Notes: generated by a model not told the origin, from the letters alone. 64,000 nt of DNA from Charina bottae (GCA_023362775.1 JALMGJ010000008.1:16404001-16468000), one strand, 5' to 3'; positions 36,469-46,700 are shown, counted from the first letter of the stretch. Numbers and translations: made by a program.

Positions 36469-36910
36469 CTTTTTTTCTTTTTTAATAATGAAACTTTATT
36501 ATATAAAATTGTTTCAACATACAACATATATACATACACATACACATATTACATATATACATACACACAAATCATATATACATACATATAAAAAGAGGGG
36601 AAAATGAAAATAAAAAAAATGAAAAATAAAAAATAGGTGTCCGATTCCCGATTATCTTTACAGTGACTAGTATATCAATATAATTTTTTCTTACTGGTCT
36701 TAGTTACATTTTGATACAAGTCTATTTCTAGTATAATTAATCGTTAAATCCTATATTAATTATATTATTTTTTGTACATTTTTCATATAGACAAGAAATG
36801 GTTGCCAATAATTTTTAAATTGGTCTATATTTTTATCCTTTAACTTTGCCATCTGTGCAAGGTCCATTATTTTTATGATCCAGTCTTCTATTGTAGGGAT
36901 GTTTTCTTCA
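36469..36910 (-). mobile_element. L1 3' end insertion with 19-bp target duplication
   Basis: A 442-bp 5'-truncated antisense L1 tail containing the ORF2 C-terminus (EDWIIKIMDLAQMAKLK-like on the minus strand) and an A/T-rich 3' UTR. It is bounded by a perfect 19-bp duplication, CCAAGTAAAGCTGCCTTTT, at 36450-36468 and 36911-36929. Removing it restores the R4/Dong frame (QLQKAALLG). Confidence 0.9.
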
Positions 36911-37498
36911 CCAAGTAAAGCTGCCTTTTGCAATTGACTGATGGTGATTTAGTCAGTGCTGATGGTGTTCAAGTGGTGCTCCAGATGTTTTGGAATTGCA
37001 CCCAAGGCACCTATTATTATTGGTACTATCTTTGCTTTCTTTGCCACAGTCGTTCTACTTCTATTTGCAGGTTTTTATATTTTGTGATTTTCTTTAGTTC
37101 TTTCTCTTCTATTCTGCTGTATCCAGGTATTGCAATGTCCACTATCCAGACTTTTTTGTCTTTCTTATCAACAATTGTTAAGCCTGGGTGTTGTGTGGCA
37201 GATGCTTGTCTGTCTGAATTCTAAAGTCCCAGAGCACTTTAGCTTCTTAATTTTCTATTACTTTGTCTATTTTGTGGTCCTACCAGTTCTTGCTTGCAGG
37301 CAGTATTTCTTGCAGATATTTCAATGCACCATTGTTGCTACTTTGTCATGCTGTTGTTTGTAATCAGTCTGTGCAAGTGAGCTACAGAACTCAGGACTGT
37401 TGGCCGAGCAACCAGGGCCAGCAGCTGCAGGACTACTGGAAGAAAAGTTGCTTAGCCATTGCAAATATACAAAGACTGAAAACAAAGTAATAAATATT

Positions 37499-37533
37499 TA
37501 CTATTATTATTGTTATTATTATTATTATTATTT
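37499..37533. repeat. (TTA)n microsatellite
   Basis: Imperfect TTA units at the 5' edge of the R4/Dong copy. Confidence 0.9.
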
Positions 37534-37622
37534 TAGTGTGAATAGCATATAGAGACCACAAGGAATCTGGGAATTGCATTTACCATTATTTCTAATGGTG
37601 ATGGTTACTGTTCAACACAATT

Positions 37623-38526
37623 GTTCTGTTGTTTATTTGTTCAGTCACTTCTGACTCTTCGTGATTTCATGGACCATCCCACACCAGAGCTTTCTGTCAG
37701 CCATTGCCACCCCCAGCTCCCCCAAGGTTGAGTCCGTCACTTCCAGAATATCATCCATCCATCTTGCCCTTGGTAGGCCCCTCTTCCTTTTGCCTTCCAC
37801 TTTCCCTAGCATCAGCATCTTCTCCAGGATATCCTGTCTTCTCATTATGTGGCCAAAGTACTTCAGCTTTGCCTTTAATATCATTCCCTCAAGTGAGAAG
37901 TCTGGCTTTATTTCCTGGAGTATGGACTGGTTTGATCTTCTTGCAGTCCAAGGCACTCTCAGAATTTTCCTCCAACACCACAGTTCAAAAGCATCTATCT
38001 TCCTTCGCTCAGCCTTCCTTATGGTCCAGCTATCGCAGCCATAGGTTACTATAGGGAATACCATTGCTTTAACTATGCGGACCTTTGTTGCCAGTGTGAT
38101 GTCTCTGCTCTTAACTATTTTATCAAGATTTGCCATTGCTCTCCTCCCAAGAAGTAAACATCTTCTGATTTCCTGGCTGCAGTCAGCGTCTGCAGTAATC
38201 TTTGCTCCTAGAAAAACAAAGTCTGTCACTGCCTCCACGTTTTCTCCCTCTATTTGCCAGTTATCAATCAAGCTGGTTGCCATAATCTTGGTTTTTTTGA
38301 GGTTTAACTGCAACCCAGCTTTTGCACTTTCTTCTTTCACCTTCGTCATAAGGCTCCTCAGCTCCTCTTCGCTTTCAGCCATCAAGGTGGTATCATCTGC
38401 ATATCTGAGATTGTTAATGTTTTTTCCAGCGATTTTAACTCCAGCCTTGGATTCATCAAGCCCAGCATGTTGCATGATGTGTTCTGCGTACAAGTTGAAT
38501 AGGTAGGGTGAGAGTACCCTGCCGTA
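37623..38526 (-). mobile_element. BovB LINE, 904-bp 5'-truncated copy, well preserved
   Basis: An antisense BovB insertion with a perfect 10-bp duplication, CAACACAATT, at 37613-37622 and 38527-38536. The 5' truncation point is just before RT motif GRVLSPYLFNLY. The tail at the left is short. The coding part is free of stops, unlike the other LINEs here, which marks it as one of the youngest insertions in the window. It is not autonomous, since the endonuclease and the first half of RT are missing. Confidence 0.9.
37645..38526 (-). pseudogene. BovB reverse transcriptase C-terminal half, uninterrupted
   Basis: About 294 codons open to the natural stop near 37645. The RT catalytic box is intact as YADD (residues 44-47 of the open frame), preceded by RT motif VLSPYLFNLYAEHIM and followed by thumb-region blocks LNLKKTKIMATSLI and VFLGAKITADADCS. 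The C-terminal domain carries FPIVTYGCDSWTIRKAERRK, IDAFELWCWRKILRVPWTAR and YFGHIMRRQDILEKMLMLG. The first two or three residues come from host flanking DNA. A complete BovB protein would be two to three times longer, so no activity is expected. Confidence 0.9.
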
Positions 38527-38679
38527 CAACACAATTATGGCATTGCCTAAGTCTTACCTTTTGTGGCCACTAAAGTCCTATGCAATTTAGAAAAGGGAAG
38601 AACAAACAGAAAAAATCCATGATATAAACTCAGTCTGACCTAGGTCTATTTTAGAATTGATATGACCTTGACCATATAC

Positions 38680-38862
38680 CAACCATTTTCAAGGGAACAT
38701 AAGAATCATCAACCTCCTTGATAGGGAATTGGAGGAACTGTGGAATGAAATCAAAGAAGTTGTTAAGGATAAATGAAACTACCAAAACCCAAGAAACAAA
38801 AGAAAGCAAACTGGATGTCAGAACAAACTATGGAAATTGCCAAGAAGAGGTCGGATCGGCTA
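38680..38862 (+). mobile_element. RTE/BovB-type linker fragment
   Basis: A plus-strand scrap from the region between endonuclease and RT of an RTE LINE. One frame reads IRIINLLDRELEELWNEIKE; the next frame continues with PKPKKQKKANWMSEQTMEIA and KKRSD. One frameshift separates them. It joins directly to GC-richer sequence leading into an L1 5' fragment. Confidence 0.6.
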
Positions 38863-39129
38863 GTGCTAATGTTTCTCTACCTTGAGATTTACTGTCCTCT
38901 GCAGAGCTTGAAAAGTTTTCATCCAGTCGCTTTTCACTGCTACAACCCCCACTCCTCTCGTGGTGGAAAAACAAGAGGGCAAAGGGAGCAGCGATCCGTG
39001 ACCCTCTTGGTAAATCTTCTGAATTCCCTCTGTCCGAGGGAATATTTCAGTGGTCTCTGTTCTCCAAAGACCACCGCACATGGAGAACAGCTAGGGCGAG
39101 GCTTCAGAGCTCTGAAAACCTCGTCTGTC

Positions 39130-39600
39130 GCACTGCCAAGTCCAACCAGAAGTCTGTTTCAGCGGGCAGAGCTGACAATGTGGTAACCTTTTTCGGGCTC
39201 AGGCAGGTTTTCCTGAAGCCCAGAAATGTTTTACGGATCAAGGAGAATACCTGGAACCATCCCATCTGTCCTCCGGACGGCTGCTTGCAGCCAGAAGATC
39301 GCAAACAGCGTTTCACGTTTGACTGGTAAGAGCCAGCTGGGAGGTTGGGACTTCATCACTTTCCAAGCCATGCTGTAGCCTTAAAGGGAGACTAAGACTG
39401 GCCAGCCCATTTCTAAATCACCAATTTGTATTTTTTTTAAAGTATATGTACCCCAAGAGATGCTTTCTACAGCAAGAAGAAGATGGTTCTCTTGGTGCTT
39501 AACATTATTTTGGGGGTTACTGTTTTTTTTAAAAAATATTTTAAGTTTTGGATTTTGTTTTCCTTCCAAAGGAAATTCCAACAATTGTGAGTAAACAATT
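39130..39600 (+). mobile_element. L1 5' UTR fragment (i)
   Basis: Shares with 45957-46290 and 62517-62667 the block TTTTTCGGGCTCAGGCAG (39187-39204) and a GGCTGCTTGCAGCCAGAA block, and continues with TTCTACAGCAAGAAGAAGAT. A similar TTTCTACAGTAAGAAAAAAT stretch lies in the leader of the L1-like element at 54.3 kb. No ORF1 or ORF2 follows. The 260 bp upstream (38863-39129) are GC-richer but unassigned. Confidence 0.6.
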
Positions 39601-42065
39601 GTCTTCCTGTTATTATTTTTGTATTAAATTTGAAGATATTAGCATTTTCCTACATGTTGAATCAGCTGATTTGAACCTTCAGTTTTCTGTTCTCACATTC
39701 CCTTGAGAACTGTCTGTTTTCTCACTCTCACTTTATCTAAACACACTTTGGAACTCTTCCATAAGTTTGACTTTCACTGGTTAAGCTCCTAGGGGGCACT
39801 TAAATAATATTTTAAAAAGAAAGTGTATGGAATACATAAACATCTGTCCATCTTTACTTCTGTCTAGCCAGGTTACACATGACATAGTCTTTGGTTAAGC
39901 TGGAGTGTTCCAAGGTCAGAGCATAAGAGCCTAATTGTTCTGCCTATTAGTTTTATCCTTTAATAATATAATAGGGGCTAATGGCTTCTGTCATGAGAGA
40001 TTCTGTCTGAACAAAATTCCTATCTCAGCTCGGCCACTTTAAGTTATTGGTTACCCCACTGAAATCAAGGAAGTTGAACAAATGTTAACATGGTGGCAGG
40101 TCAGTTAGTTCAAGATGAATGATAATTTGTATGGTACCTATGCCATTGGAAGTGGACTGTTTAATACAGTGTCTGATGCTTTAAATCCCATGTTAGCCTA
40201 GAGCATTTCAGACCTGAAGATTCTAAATTGCAGTGCTTCTAAATGCAAATTATAGAAAGAACTAAGTGTGATAATTTTTTCTTGACAGTAGAGAGTTCTG
40301 ATTATACCTGCATTTAACATTTATATTCACAATAATGGCTCCAGGCTCAGGGTGAAAATGTACATTTCTACTCTGTAAAAGTTTTGGAATAGTTACTCTA
40401 TTAATTGTGGATCTTTGGTATGATCCATATTTCATGAAGAATGACATTAACTGCAGTTTAGGAAATTAGTCACCATTCTTCTTAACTGAAAGAAGGATTA
40501 CACTAATGCTATATCCTGGGAAAAAGCCCATGGAAACATTTCTGCTATATTCAGTGAAATAAAATGTGAATGGGGAAAAATAGAAAGGTGGATATAATTT
40601 TAGTATTCTGTGGTTGATTGGTATGATTATCCTTGGCTAAAATTGGGATTTTTGAATCCTCTCCAAATGACATGATTGTAATCAAATCCACAAGCAGCAA
40701 CACTGCATCTGAAAATAAGTCTGTTGAATCTATAGAAATGACAGATGCAGATTACAACCATTTTCAGCAAGTGTAATCAACCTGAAGCTCCAGAGTCAAA
40801 TACAAATTCTGACCATACTGCTGAATTTTGGCACAAGAGAGCTTCTTGCCCTTTAGAACTAGAAAACATACAAAACATCAGTATAAGTTCCATAAGAGTC
40901 AACATAATTAAGAAAAAAGAAACATTTCCAAGATGCAGAATACTTGGAAAGTCCTGCTCCTATTTTCCAATCCACATTACCCCATATTTCCATCAATGTT
41001 CCATCCTCCCAACTATCCTTAACCCCAATACATACTGAGATTTCTCCATGGCATAGAAGGATGTTACTGGATAGAAAAATTAAAACACAGACAAATGCTC
41101 AGATTTGAATTAATGTCCTAAAATCATTAAGAAACACTGTAGTAGACATAACTAAGTTCATAAAAGAAGCTAATAAACCAGAAGTCTGAAACTAGATTAA
41201 CATGGCTAATCTTATAGACACAGAAATATAGAACTTTATTCTGTTTCAGCATTTCTGTCAGCTCTTTACATAATGAACTCAGTGATAATGACAAAGTAAA
41301 TATAGGCCATAATTGAATGGTACATCATGTAATCAGTTGCAGCAAAGAGGGATGACAGAAGTATCATTTTGTAAGCCCAACCAAGTATTTTATATCTCCT
41401 AATCATGTAACATTTCTAAAATTAAAATTAAGTATATTGATAAATTTACCTGTTTTATTATGTAACTCAAAAAATATTCCTTAGAAACAATAATTTACAT
41501 CACAATAATACATCATTTTAAAACAAATATTAGCAAACCATTCAGGGTATTCTCACATCAACCTCACGTTTTCATTCATGGACTGTGCACAATGGTCCTG
41601 TTTTTAGTATCAGTTTTTATTTTTAAAATTTCTTCCAAAGCATAAATAGACTATATAGCAACTCAAAAATCAATCAAAGTTTTTTGTTCCAAAATGAATC
41701 ATATTATTAAAATATTAAAAGGCTTAATTTTTTTTCAAATTTCTGTGCTCTATGAAACATTACAAAATCACAAATTGATTTTGGGAAGTTTTGCTTTTCC
41801 TAATTTGATTTGTTAGATCTTCCTTTTATACTTCATTCAAATTTCCTAATTTTCAAAGCATGCTAAGTCCTAGTTTATATTAGTAAACCTTTCTGTGGCC
41901 TAACTATTTCCCATGAAAATTGGGACTCTCAGTGCTGCAAAGCATACTTAATAACCCACAAGCTCTCTCAATCTAGTTTACTTTTAAGAAAAGATGAAAA
42001 TATATAGGAATAATATAATATTCCTTGAATTGCAAAAATATCCTTGATGATGTAAGAGAAGAATT
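39601..42065. other. Unique DNA, no gene recognised
   Basis: No identifiable repeat or exon. A 97-codon frame at 40745-41038 starts with ATG but shows no recognisable domain. Confidence 0.5.
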
Positions 42066-42071
42066 TAAAAG

Positions 42072-42601
42072 ATATATATAAAAATTCCCTTCTCACCCCA
42101 TGGGTGGTATGTGTCTTCCTCAACCTCGGGTCCTCTACCAGAAGCTTGGGAGTTTGAAGGTTCTGCACAGTATTTAGCTGTTCCTAGAATTGCACTCTTC
42201 TGGACAGAGAGCTCTGATGTTGCTCCTGGAATCTGTTGGAGCCACTCTCCCACCTTAGGAGTCACAGCCCCAAGTGCTCCTATCACCACTGGGACCACTT
42301 TGGCCTTCACTTTCCACATCCTCTCTAGTTCCTCCTTCAGGTGCTGGTACTTCTCCAGCTTCTCATACTCCTTCTTCCTGATGTTGCTGTCACTTTGCAC
42401 TGCTACATCTATCATCACCGCCGTCTTCTGGTCCTTGTCTATTACCACAATGTCTGGTTGATTGGCCAGTACCTGCCTGTCTGTATGGATCTGGAAGTGC
42501 CATAGGACCTTAGCCCTGTCATTCTCCACGACCTTTTGTGGAATCTCCCATCTGGACATTGGAGGGTCTAGCCCATACGCTGTGCAGATGTTCCTGTACA
42601 C
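42072..42601 (-). pseudogene. R4 restriction-like endonuclease domain, open frame
   Basis: A 178-codon open frame covers the C-terminus. Key blocks are YRNICTAYGLDPPMSRWEIP, VVENDRAKVLW, then NQPDIVVIDKDQKTAVMIDV, which carries the PD...D-x-K-type catalytic arrangement of restriction-like endonucleases, followed by KYQHLKEELERMWKVKAKVV and VVIGALGAVTPKVGEWLQQI. The last 20 or so residues look like read-through into 3' UTR after a frameshift near ILGTAKY. Confidence 0.82.
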
Positions 42602-43522
42602 AATGTCAGCTACTTGGTTGTGCTATTCAGTGTATGCTGTTCCTGCCTGCATCTTACACCCTGCCACTATGTGTTAGACTGTCTCTGAGGCCTCTCTGCA
42701 CAGTCTGCACCTTGGGTCCTGTCTAGTGTGGTAGAACCCTGCTTCTGTGGATCAGGTGTTTAGTGCCTGTTCTTGTGCTGCTATGATCAGTGCCTCAGTG
42801 CTGTCTTTTAGTCCAGCCCTTTCCAGCCACAGGTAGGATTTCCCAATGTCAGCCACCACAGCTATCTGTCGATGGTACCTCTTATGCAGGGTATTGTCTT
42901 GGCGTGGCACTTCCTCTGCTTGATCTTTCTTCCATGTCTGCTGCTGCATCAGGCATTCTCTCAGAAGCTCATCTTTAGGTGCCATATTACTGATGTACTC
43001 CTGAATGTTCTGGGTCTCATCCAGGACAGTGGCTTTGACACTCACCAGACCCTGCCTGCCCTCTTTCTACCTGGTGTACAGTCTCTGGGTGTTGGACTTC
43101 GGACGAAAGCCTCCATACATTGTGAGGAGCTTCTGGGTCTTCACATCAGCAGCCTCCATGTCCTCCTTTGGCCAGCTCACTATACCAGCAGGGTATGTGA
43201 TGACTGGCCGGGCATACATGTTAATGACATGGATCTTGTTCTTCCCATTGAGCTGGCTCTTCACGACCTGTCTTATCCTGTGGTGGTACTTGGATGTTGC
43301 TGTTTTCCTTGCCTCCTCATCATGGTTCCCATGTGACTGTAGGATACCAAGGTACTTGTAGCTGGTCTATATGTCTGCTATGTGGCCTGCTGGTAGTTCC
43401 ACCCCATCAGTCTTAACTAACTTCCCTCTCTTCACTACCATCTGGCCACACTTCTCTAGTCCGAATGACATCCCAATGCCTTCACTGTAGATCCATGTCA
43501 GGTGGATCAGTGGGTCGATTTC

Positions 43523-44113
43523 TCATTCACTCTTAGCATACAACTTGATGTCATCCATCAAGAGGATGTGGCTGGTGGTAGTTCCACTCTTGAACTTGTA
43601 TCCATATCCAGTTCTTGTGATAATCTGGCTGAGGGGGTTCAAGCCCATGCAGAACAGCAGTGGGGACAGTGCATCACCTTGGTATATGCTGCACTTGATG
43701 GCCACTTATGCGAGCTGTCTTGAGTTGACTTCCAGTGCTGTCTTCCACAGTCCCATTGAGTTCTCGAGGAAGGTCCTTAGTGTCCTGTTGACTTTGTATA
43801 GTGCCAGGCATTCACATATCCATGTGTGCGGCATTGAGTCGTAGGCATTCCTGTAGTCAATCCAGGCTGTGCTCAGATTGGTCTGTCTAGACCTTGAGTC
43901 TCAGGTGACTGCTCTGTCTATTAGCAACTGGTGTTTGGAGCCTCTGGTGTTGTTCCCAATGCCCTTCTGAGCTGTGCTCATGTACTGGCCCATATGGTCC
44001 TGCAGCTTGGCAGCTATGATGCCTGATAGGACTTTCCATCTTGTGGGGAGGCAGGTTATTGGCCGGTAGTTGGACAGTGTTGTTCCCTTGTTGGGGTCTT
44101 TCATGATCAGCAC
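43523..44113 (-). pseudogene. R4 reverse transcriptase remnant
   Basis: Minus-strand blocks in order: LSNYRPITCLPTRWKVLSGI (near 44070), an EEQKG-like block read here as TAQKGIGNNTRGSKHQLLID (near 43960), YQGDALSPLLFCMGLNPLSQ (near 43670) and LMDDIKLYAKSE, where the polymerase box reads LMDD instead of the usual YMDD or FADD. Stops and frameshifts separate the blocks. Confidence 0.8.
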
Positions 44114-44446
44114 TGTCCTACCTTGTGTTAGCCAGTCTTGGTGGGAGCCTGCTGCTAGCAGCTAGTTCATCTTTGCTGCTAGGTGTTCATGCACTGCTGT
44201 TAGTTTCTTTAGCCAGTAGGTGTGGATCTTGTCTGGGCCAGGTGCTGTCCAGCTCTTCATGTTTTTGACACACTGTTGGAAATCTGCTACTGTGATGGTG
44301 ACTGGTTCCTGCTCTGGGAGATTTCTGTGGTCAGCTCTCAGGTCCTGCAGCTACTTTGCACTGATGTTTTGTATCTTCCATTTCTCCCATATGTTATTCC
44401 AGTACTGTTCCGTTTCTGCTGTTGGTATATATATATATGTATATAT

Positions 44447-44580
44447 AACAGCATTCCGCTCATGTCATGCCGGCCACATGACCGCGGAAGCATCTTCGGA
44501 CAACGCTGGCTCTTCGGCTAACAAATGGAGATGAGCACCAGCCCCTAGAGTTAGACACGACTATGTGGGGGAACCTTTAC
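44447..44580 (+). mobile_element. 5'-truncated SINE, 3' half only
   Basis: Carries AACAGCATTCCGCTCATGTC through GCATCTTCGGACAACGCTGG to a terminal ACCTTTAC. The tRNA-like half is missing. It begins directly at the (TA)n that ends R4 copy 2. Confidence 0.85.
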
Positions 44581-44639
44581 ATTTATTTATTTATGTGTGG
44601 AAAACTCCTGTGTGGAAATATCCTATGTTCCTAAGAATG

Positions 44640-44640
<1 letters not shown>

Positions 44641-44684
<44 letters not shown>

Positions 44685-44745
44685 CATGTGCATGTGCATG
44701 TGCATGTGCGTGTATATATATTTGTGTGTGTATATATATATACTG
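44641..44745. repeat. Compound (TG)n/(TGTATG)n/(TGCATG)n/(TA)n microsatellite
   Basis: Alternating purine-pyrimidine tract for over 100 bp, a class that can adopt Z-DNA. It gives artefactual Cys/Val- and Met/Cys-rich frames. Confidence 0.9.
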
Positions 44746-44750
44746 CAAAA

Positions 44751-45080
44751 GGGGCGTGGTGGCTCAGTGGGTAAGACTTCAGGCTTGTCGATCGGAAGAT
44801 CACAAGTTCGGAGTTTCGAATCCCTAGTCCCGTGTGATGGAGTGAGCTCCCACATTAGCCCCAGCTCTTGCCAACCTAGCAATTCGAAAGCATGCAAATG
44901 CAAGTAGAATAAATAGGTACCACTTCGGTGGGTAGGTAACAGTGTTATGCATGCGTCATGCGGCCACATGACCGTGGAAGCATCTTCGGACAACGCTGGC
45001 TCTTCGGCTAACAAATGGAGATGAGCACCGGGCCCTAGAGTCGGACACGACTGCACAAATGTGCGGGGGGAACCTTTACC
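44751..45080 (+). mobile_element. Full-length tRNA-derived SINE (Sauria-SINE type) in a palindrome loop
   Basis: A complete copy, with A-box-like TGGCTCAGTGGG, a degraded B box (GAGTTTCGAATCC) and the 3' BovB-like AGAGTCGGACACGACTG at 45037-45053, ending ACCTTTACC. The 13-bp TATATATATACTG at 44733-44745 and 45081-45093 is its likely target duplication; with it removed, the flanking (TA)n and (CA)n form one uninterrupted hairpin loop. Confidence 0.87.
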
Positions 45081-45159
45081 TATATATATACTGTACACAC
45101 ACACACACACACACACACCATTCTTAGGAACATAGGATATTTCCACACAGGAGTTTTTC

Positions 45160-45530
45160 TACTAACAGTCCTTTCAAAGCTTTTTGAAAAAATTTAACAA
45201 TCTCAATGAATAAATGCTTTTTCCCCATCTGGTTGTCAGGAATTTTCAAAAAATCATTCAGTCAGAGCCCAGTCCAAGCTTCTGTCATTCTTAGATCAAC
45301 AAAAATCCCCTTACCTCCATTCACACAAAAAGGGAAAATTCTAATGGCATGTTCTATCCCTGTTTTTAATATATTTTTTGTGCTTTGCCCTCTGCAAACA
45401 AATTAAGATTGTCTACTGAGCTATAATTCTTCCTGTGCTAAAAGTCACACTGAGAGTTATAATGCTGGTATGATATTGTATCAACAATTTTGCAACTGGA
45501 TGAAGACATCTAACTATAGCTTTAAAGAGG
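45160..45530. other. Unique DNA
   Basis: No gene or recognisable repeat. Confidence 0.5.
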
Positions 45531-45602
45531 AGGAGGAGGAGGAGGAGGAGGAGGAGGAGGAGGAGGAGGAGGAGGAGGAGGAGGAGGAGGAGGAGGAGGA
45601 GG
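45529..45602. repeat. (GGA)24 microsatellite
   Basis: About 24 pure GGA units, a long homopurine tract with potential for triplex or G-rich structures. Confidence 0.95.
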
Positions 45603-45956
45603 GTGATTTATAGCCAACCCACTCCAAAAGGCTCTGGACAGCTTACAACTTCCAATATACAATTAGAGAAAGAAATTATCTTGCTAAGTGACATGAATGT
45701 ATGGATAGGAATGAGATGTCCTATTTGGAGTTCCAAGAATGAATAAGAATGGTGACTGTTTGATGACCATCTGCTAAGGAAAAGTTCCATTCATTTCCAA
45801 TACAGTATGTGGTTTTAAAATATTTTCCATTGTAAAAGATACAAGATGTGCCATAAATTACGTATTTCTTAAAAGGCTCTCCCCATTTTATCCTCAATGA
45901 CATGGTCTGTGTTCACAAAAACTGTACAAAATCCATGATGGGATTGTTTAGCTTTG
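45603..45956. other. Unique DNA
   Basis: Two overlapping minus-strand 60-codon frames, neither recognisable. Nothing else seen. Confidence 0.5.
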
Positions 45957-46290
45957 GGCTTCCAGTAGGAACATGGCGGTCTGAACAGCTGTGCTCACGG
46001 GCTCCGTGAGCAGAACTTACAATGCTTCAATTTTTTTGGGCTCAGGCAGGTCTTTTCTGAAGCCCTGGAGTGTTTTTCCGGAGAAGGAAAACACTCAGAA
46101 TTACCCCATCTGTCTTTGGGAAGGCTGCTTGCAGCCAGAAAATTCCAAATAGTGTCTGCGACCGACTGGTAAGAGCAGCCAGGAGGCTGGGGCATCATCA
46201 TTTCCAAGTCATGCTGTAGCCTTAAAGGGACATTAAGACTGGCCACCCCATTTCTAAATCACCCAATTTATTTTTCTTTTAAGGCATTCA
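45957..46290 (+). mobile_element. L1 5' UTR fragment (ii)
   Basis: Begins CTTCCAGTAGGAACATGGCG, typical of vertebrate L1 5' ends. It contains GGGCTCAGGCAG and GGCTGCTTGCAGCCAGAAAA and stops soon after ATTTCTAAATCACCCAATTT. No ORFs or L1 3' end follow. Confidence 0.65.
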
Positions 46291-46299
46291 GGACATTGT

Positions 46300-46700
46300 A
46301 GAGAATGTGAGGTCTGAAGTGTGGAGCTGATCTGTGTGGTTTGAAAACATAGTTTATGGCATAACAACTTGCATTATTTTTTTAAAAAATGATCCTTTGT
46401 TAAATAATTTACAGTGAGCTACATGAAAATAGGTCACTGTAAATTATTTAACAAAGGGTTTGTTTCATTAAAAAATGTGGCTTAGCACAAGTTATGAACC
46501 AATCATAATATAGTGGTTAGTTGAGCAAGAATATACTGAACAAGTTCACTTTTTAAAATCTAACTAAAAACCACCTAGCATTCACATTGTTGTGCTCATG
46601 TAGATTGGGTTCTAAATGATATCTGGTTTGTTACAGATTACAGTATTCTATCGTAACCATAGTCAATCCATAACAAACCAGATTATCTATTCAAGTCCCA
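46300..46700. repeat. Hairpin-forming MITE-like segment
   Basis: Two inverted repeats lie side by side. The first has 27-bp arms at 46394-46420 and 46431-46457 with one mismatch (arm core TTGTTAAATAATTTACAGTG) and a 10-bp loop; weaker symmetry extends another 60-70 bp outward. The second has 13-bp arms ATCTGGTTTGTTA and its complement near 46619 and 46672. No target duplication could be fixed, so the family is unassigned. Confidence 0.65.

Larger units (their letters stand above)
35905..37500 (-). mobile_element. R4/Dong-type LINE 3' part, split twice
   Basis: An antisense LINE with a restriction-like endonuclease, related to but diverged from the two R4 copies. The minus strand near 37190-36930 reads GLTIVDKKDKKVW, then IVDIAIPGYSRIEEKEL and KYKNLQIEVERLW, then after a frameshift a GALGAIP block, with QLQKAALLG near 36930. 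The first two blocks correspond to the PD-(D/E)xK region. A BovB piece (36037-36427) and an L1 piece (36469-36910) interrupt it. The 35905-36036 segment looks like its 3' UTR; that join is inference from context. Confidence 0.65.
42072..44425 (-). mobile_element. R4-clade LINE, copy 2, with 3' end
   Basis: A 2.35-kb antisense R4-type LINE, 5'-truncated at the right where it meets (TA)n and a SINE scrap. It keeps the RT, the linker and the C-terminal restriction-like endonuclease. Several frameshifts and stops prevent translation. It parallels copy 1 at 10150-11700 over about 1.5 kb on the same strand and shows the state of that copy before its A/T insertion and 3' loss. In other animals R4-clade LINEs often have site-specific relatives; nothing here suggests an rDNA target. 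Confidence 0.85.
44601..45157. repeat. Perfect inverted repeat (63-64 bp arms) enclosing a SINE
   Basis: The 40-bp unique arm at 44601-44640 (contains TCCTATGTTCCTAAGAATGG) recurs as its exact complement at 45118-45157. The symmetry extends inward through (TG)n on the left and (CA)n on the right for about 24 bp more. Between the arms lie TG/TATG/GCATG repeats, (TA)n and a complete SINE. Confidence 0.92.

Noticed and set aside
35886..38506. Long frames antisense to the BovB copies (219 codons at 35886-36545 minus, 143 codons at 38075-38506 plus)
   Set aside because: Shadows of the BovB coding strand; the sense frames carry the family motifs.
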